A stretch of 64,000 nt of DNA from Phenylobacterium deserti (GTDB lineage: Bacteria > Pseudomonadota > Alphaproteobacteria > Caulobacterales > Caulobacteraceae). Position 1 is the first letter of the stretch. Every line of letters begins with the position of its first letter. A program made the position numbers and the translations under genes. The notes beneath the pieces were generated by a model that searched no databases, was not told the origin of the DNA, and saw nothing but the letters and a program-made list of their open reading frames with translations. The stretch spans positions 1,302,001 through 1,366,000 of the forward strand of contig NZ_QFYR01000001.1 of NCBI RefSeq assembly GCF_003254705.1. The letters are read 5' to 3'. Positions 60,527-64,000 of this stretch are shown in pieces.

Positions 60527-61601
60527 GAAATTTACGAAGGCGGCTGTGACCGTCAGCGCGCTGGCGCTTTCCCTAGCTGCGTGCTCGCGTCCCCAGCCGC
60601 AGGCTACGCCCGATCCAGGCGTGAAACCGGCGCCGCCCACGGCCGCGGTGGCTCCTGCCGCAGTCCAACCGTCGAGCAATCCGGCGGCGCAGGCGATCGA
60701 CCGCGCCACATGGAGCAGCCAGGCCCCGCCGGAGCAACTGAGCGATGTTCTGATCCGCGTCCAAGCTCTGCTTCAGCGCGCGCATTTCTCCCCGGGCGAG
60801 ATCGATGGCAAAGACGGGGGCAACCTGAAGACAGCTGTCGCCGCCTTCGAGCAGGCCCACAACCTGCCGGTGGACGGGCTGCTGGACGATCAAGTCTGGA
60901 CGCAGCTGTCGCGGAACGCCGGACCCGTCATGACGGACTATGTCATCGCGGCTGAGGATGTGCAGGGTCCGTTCGTAGCCGAGATCCCGAAGGAAATGGC
61001 CGACCAGGCCAAGCTGGACCATCTCGCCTACAAAAGCCCGCTCGAAGGACTGGCCGAGAAGTTCCACATGAGCCCGGAGCTGCTGCAGGCGCTCAATCCG
61101 GGCGCCGATTTCGCGCGCGCGGGCTCGACCATCGTGGTGGTCGCGCCGGGGGCGGCGGACCTGCCGGCAAAGGTGGCGCGCGTCGAGGTGGACAAGAGCC
61201 GGCTACAGGCGCGGGCCTACGGCGCCGACGGCGCCTTGCTGGCGGTCTATCCGGCCACCGTGGGATCCGAGGACCGACCGGCGCCCAGCGGGACCTGGGA
61301 GGTGCGCGCCGTCGCGCCAGAGCCGACCTATACCTACGACCCTAGCCGTCTGACGTTCGGCAAGAAGAGCGCCGGCAAGCTCACAATCAAGGCGGGGCCG
61401 AACAACCCGGTCGGCGCCACCTGGATCGACCTGACCAAGGAGACCTACGGCATCCACGGCACACCCGATCCGTCGCTGGTGGGCAAGGTCGCGAGCCACG
61501 GCTGCGTGCGGCTCACCAACTGGGACGTGGCCCAGCTCGGGCGCGCCGTGGAAAAGGGCGCGAAGGTGGTCTTTGTGGGTTCGGAAGGGGCGGGGGCCTG
61601 A
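60525..61601 (+). CDS. L,D-transpeptidase lipoprotein (YkuD domain)
   Basis: A 358-residue protein. A lipoprotein signal peptide ends in LSLAACS (Cys at about 20), then an Ala/Pro linker, a peptidoglycan-binding domain (LLQRAHFSPGEIDGKDGG, FEQAHNLPVDGLLDDQVW), a LysM-like stretch (GLAEKFHMSPELLQALNPG) and the YkuD domain with HGTPDPSLVGKVASHGCVRL, catalytic Cys at about 327. It forms 3-3 crosslinks or attaches proteins to peptidoglycan. The ATG at 60525 has a GAGG site. Its start codon overlaps the possible ATG of the divergent M15 gene. Confidence 0.92.
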   Translation: MKFTKAAVTVSALALSLAACSRPQPQATPDPGVKPAPPTAAVAPAAVQPSSNPAAQAIDRATWSSQAPPEQLSDVLIRVQALLQRAHFSPGEIDGKDGGNLKTAVAAFEQAHNLPVDGLLDDQVWTQLSRNAGPVMTDYVIAAEDVQGPFVAEIPKEMADQAKLDHLAYKSPLEGLAEKFHMSPELLQALNPGADFARAGSTIVVVAPGAADLPAKVARVEVDKSRLQARAYGADGALLAVYPATVGSEDRPAPSGTWEVRAVAPEPTYTYDPSRLTFGKKSAGKLTIKAGPNNPVGATWIDLTKETYGIHGTPDPSLVGKVASHGCVRLTNWDVAQLGRAVEKGAKVVFVGSEGAGA

Positions 61602-61620
61602 CGCCGACCGCACCAGCCGG

Positions 61621-62916
61621 TCAGGCGGGCCGGAAGGACGCGAGCGCCGTGCGACCATCCGGCGCCAGAACGATCATCCAGCGCAAAGCGCCTTTCTCGA
61701 ACACCACATCGTAGACGTCGGCGCCGATGGGGTTCACTTCCCGGAAGGTCACCGACTTGAGCGGCCCCATCCCAGACAGCATCTGGCGCATGCCACCGGC
61801 CTGCGCACGGGTGGCTTCCGCAAGCTCAGGCGTCATTCGAGCGTAATCGGGCTCACCCCGGACGATTTCCTCGACGCTGCGCCGCACGGCGGCTTCGGAG
61901 CCGGTCTGGGCGATCGTGCGCGGCGTGAACAGGCGTGCCTTGGACAGGCCTTCAATGTCGCCTGCTGCGGGAGATTGGCCGAGCGCCTTGAGGGCGGCTT
62001 TCAAAGCGTCGGCGCTAGAAGTGGCAAGGTCAGGGCGCACGCCGCGGCCTTCCCAGTTGTCGTCGGTGATCGGGTTACGCGCTTTTCCGCTGGGCAGAAA
62101 CAGAGCAAGTTCGCCGCCCATGGGTGTGATCCCGCCAGGGTTCGCGCCCCCGCCGGTGGTCTCCCCTACGAGCTTTGCAAGCTTCATGGCCTGCAGGTCG
62201 TAGGCGAATTCCTCGCCGCCCGAGAAGGTCTGCTTGCTGGTCAGCAGATACACCGGCTTGCCGGTGAAGCGGACGGGCGTTTTCTCCGTCCAGAAGGCTT
62301 CGGTCCGGAAGGTCTCCGTGCCTGGATTGCGCCAGATCAGGTCGTTGACGTGCACCGGCTTGTCCCCGGGCACAAAGAAGCTGACGAGGTAGGCCACCGC
62401 TTCGGGCTCGCCGCCGCCGTTGCGGCGCAGGTCCACGATAAGGGCCTTGCAGTCGGCGATTTGCGACATGGCCTTGTCGATCGCCGGCTTGAACACGGCG
62501 CCCGGCGGGAAGCCGACCACCTCGAGGTATCCGACGTCTCCAGCCAGGCGATCGGCGCGCACCACGCCCGCTTCACTGCGGGGTGGCGGGCCACCCTGCG
62601 CGCCGGGAGGCGGCGGGCCGTTGCGAGTGACGACGCGCAGGTGCCCGTCATGCGCCACCTCCGCCATGTCGGCGCTGATCTGCTTGGCGAAGGCTTGCAC
62701 GTCCGTGAGATGGGCGTACGCGCCCGCAGCTTCTGCAGCGGTGATCTTTTCCGCAGTCGCCGCGCCGACGCTGGGCTCCACATACTGCTCGCGCAGCGCC
62801 TTGGCCGCCTGCTCGACAGCAGCCTTGCGGGCCGTGGGCTCAAGAGGCTGCGCCAGGGCGGGCAGTGCAGCGCTGGTCAGCAGCAGGGCCAGGGCGGCCG
62901 CAATCGTCGTCTTCAC
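61621..62916 (-). CDS. S41 family peptidase (tail-specific protease/IRBP type), secreted
   Basis: A 431-residue protein with a signal peptide (MKTTIAAALALLLTSAALPA, then LAQ). An N-terminal helical IRBP-type region is followed by the S41 catalytic core: ALIVDLRRNGGGEPEAVAYL, VYLLTSKQTFSGGEEFAYDL with the nucleophile Ser, and VGETTGGGANPGG. No PDZ domain is seen, unlike CtpA. A C-terminal domain of about 120 residues (SVTFREVNPIGADVYDVVFE) resembles a lipocalin-like or NTF2-like add-on. Substrate unknown. Convergent with the L,D-transpeptidase. Confidence 0.87.
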   Translation of the reverse strand: MKTTIAAALALLLTSAALPALAQPLEPTARKAAVEQAAKALREQYVEPSVGAATAEKITAAEAAGAYAHLTDVQAFAKQISADMAEVAHDGHLRVVTRNGPPPPGAQGGPPPRSEAGVVRADRLAGDVGYLEVVGFPPGAVFKPAIDKAMSQIADCKALIVDLRRNGGGEPEAVAYLVSFFVPGDKPVHVNDLIWRNPGTETFRTEAFWTEKTPVRFTGKPVYLLTSKQTFSGGEEFAYDLQAMKLAKLVGETTGGGANPGGITPMGGELALFLPSGKARNPITDDNWEGRGVRPDLATSSADALKAALKALGQSPAAGDIEGLSKARLFTPRTIAQTGSEAAVRRSVEEIVRGEPDYARMTPELAEATRAQAGGMRQMLSGMGPLKSVTFREVNPIGADVYDVVFEKGALRWMIVLAPDGRTALASFRPA

Positions 62917-63032
62917 CTCAGGTCTCCCGGAACTTCGTTCTTCGAACTCCGGGTCAGGTCATAGGCCTCTGCGGCTCTGGCTCAAGTTAAGCTATGTTCA
63001 GGATCCGCGCAGCGCAGGCTTCTCGCGAGGGC

Positions 63033-64000
63033 CTAGAACCGATATGGCGCGCGGAACACCACCCGCATGTCCGGCGCGTCGGACGTGACGCCGAACTCAA
63101 AGGCGTTGTTCAACGTCAGGCGGGGTGTCAGGCGGAAGGACCAGCCCATCATCATGCTGCCGACCTGAAGGGCGCGGGACTCGTTTTCTTCGCCGTTCAC
63201 GATGGTCTTGGTTGGCTGGATGTAGCTATGTCCATAGCCCAGCGATACCGAGAAGCGCGGGTTCAACGACAGGCCAAACCCTAAGGAGCCGCTGATAGAA
63301 GCGCCGGGCTCAATGCGGCCCAGGAAGATCGGGTCGCTGTCTCCGTTCGGGATCCGCCGGTCGATGTCGCGGCCCCAGGTATGCAGATAGCTGATGCCGC
63401 CGAAAATGATCGCAGGATCGGTGGGGTAGAGCATGGTGACGCCGGCTTCGGCGCTCCAGAACCCGGAGCCGGTGGACAGCTCCTGGGCGACGCCGTCGCG
63501 GTCGTACTCCACCTCATAAGGGCCGGTGCCGGTCGGAGTCTTCACTCGCGTGTTTGCGACGAAGATCGGCCAGCCGTTTCGGCCGTAGTTCAGCTGGTAG
63601 CGGGCGCCCACCTCGACGTCGCCGATGTCTTGGCCGCGCAGCTCGCTTGTCCGTTGCACGGCGTTGTCGGCGGCGGACACGTTTTGGATCGAGTCGTGAC
63701 GCCACACGTAGGGTACGCGGGCCTCGACCTCGAGCCGGTTCGTCAGCCCGTACCGACCCGCGAGGGTGACGACCCCGGTATCGCGCCCGACGTCGCCCGC
63801 ATCGATCGCTCCCACCAGAATGCCTTGGACGATCTGAACGCCACGGAAGATCAGGCGATTGTTGCTGGTTCGCACGTATTCGACCGATGGGTCGAACACG
63901 AAGTGCCCGCGCGGCGTCAGCACGCCCAGCCCGGGCGGGATGGCGTCGGCGTCAGCGCGGGCCTGCTCCGGCGGGGCCTGGCCCACAGGCCGGGCGGGGC
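63033..64000 (-). CDS. Outer-membrane beta-barrel protein, 'transporter' family (PF13557-like), 5' end cut off
   Basis: At least 322 residues are in the window; the frame is still open at the right edge, so the start and signal peptide are missing. The visible part begins in a Pro/Ala-rich linker and leads into alternating beta strands: GVLTPRGHFVFDPSVEYVRT, YGLTNRLEVEARVPYVWRHD, DIGDVEVGARYQLNYGRNGW and RFSVSLGYGHSYIQPTK. It ends in the aromatic FRAPYRF, the usual outer-membrane signal. It resembles the MetA-pathway/transporter family of uncharacterised barrels. Substrate unknown. Confidence 0.75.
   Translation of the reverse strand, partial: PARPVGQAPPEQARADADAIPPGLGVLTPRGHFVFDPSVEYVRTSNNRLIFRGVQIVQGILVGAIDAGDVGRDTGVVTLAGRYGLTNRLEVEARVPYVWRHDSIQNVSAADNAVQRTSELRGQDIGDVEVGARYQLNYGRNGWPIFVANTRVKTPTGTGPYEVEYDRDGVAQELSTGSGFWSAEAGVTMLYPTDPAIIFGGISYLHTWGRDIDRRIPNGDSDPIFLGRIEPGASISGSLGFGLSLNPRFSVSLGYGHSYIQPTKTIVNGEENESRALQVGSMMMGWSFRLTPRLTLNNAFEFGVTSDAPDMRVVFRAPYRF

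Overview
This window is a stretch of core chromosome from a high-GC alphaproteobacterium, most probably a member of the Caulobacterales (Caulobacter/Phenylobacterium group). The evidence is an RcdA-type regulator of CtrA degradation, a TipF-type flagellar EAL protein, a BamF/DUF3035 lipoprotein, a CIRCE-controlled groESL operon, and the order zapA - 6S RNA - 5-formyl-THF cyclo-ligase - ymdB. I see no insertion sequence, prophage, integrase, CRISPR array, tRNA or rRNA. About 80 protein genes cover most of the bases. The last one, an outer-membrane protein, runs off the right edge.

Layout. 0-7.3 kb: an ScfR/PrpR-like regulator, a quinone oxidoreductase, DUF1192, rcdA, rpmE, an ABC exporter, an inositol-phosphatase-like protein and thiE. 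7.3-11.7 kb: a cytochrome bd (cyanide-insensitive type) operon cydA-cydB-DUF2474, divergent from the iron-storage pair bfd and bfr, then a TspO/MBR protein. 11.8-20.2 kb: central carbon genes on the minus strand in two groups, tkt-purT and gap-pgk-fba, with an OprO/P-type porin between them on the plus strand. 20.4-22.7 kb: DUF4164, zapA, 6S RNA, a 5-formyl-THF cyclo-ligase and ymdB. 22.7-28.5 kb: several poorly known genes and groESL behind CIRCE. 28.8-33.3 kb: a chemotaxis receptor, an HPF/RaiA-like protein and cyclopropane fatty acid synthase. 33.3-41.8 kb: an acyl-CoA dehydrogenase behind a PsrA/FadR-like palindrome, a GNAT acetyltransferase, tadA, rluB, rsmD, a soluble CBS-domain hybrid kinase, a YjhX-like protein and mutL. 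41.9-47.8 kb: a TraB/GumN-like protein, bamF, lspA, ileS and a TfoX-like protein. 47.9-53.8 kb: cstA-ybdD, ribF-maoC, a HAD phosphatase and tipF. 53.9-57.9 kb: 3-hydroxybutyryl-CoA dehydrogenase, etfBA, a PduO-type cobalamin adenosyltransferase and small membrane proteins. 58-64 kb: two tandem TetR regulators and a cell-envelope group (M15 peptidase, L,D-transpeptidase, S41 protease, outer-membrane protein).

How the genes fit together. The bd oxidase, bacterioferritin/Bfd and TspO form a haem/iron and low-oxygen neighbourhood. The acyl-CoA dehydrogenase, hydroxybutyryl-CoA dehydrogenase, MaoC hydratase and EtfAB are fatty-acyl oxidation and electron-transfer functions. lspA sits between ileS and a lipoprotein gene. 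The final group remodels peptidoglycan.

No whole new system stands out. The best leads are: an orphan minus-strand terminator at 34.8 kb with no gene to terminate; divergent peptidoglycan genes that may share a CATG start at 60.5 kb; a hairpin that pairs with the tspO ribosome-binding site; a perfect palindrome and Fur-like box between cydA and bfd; an HPF-like domain behind a long disordered leader; and a soluble CBS-histidine-kinase-receiver protein. All calls come from reading the sequence. No database search was run.
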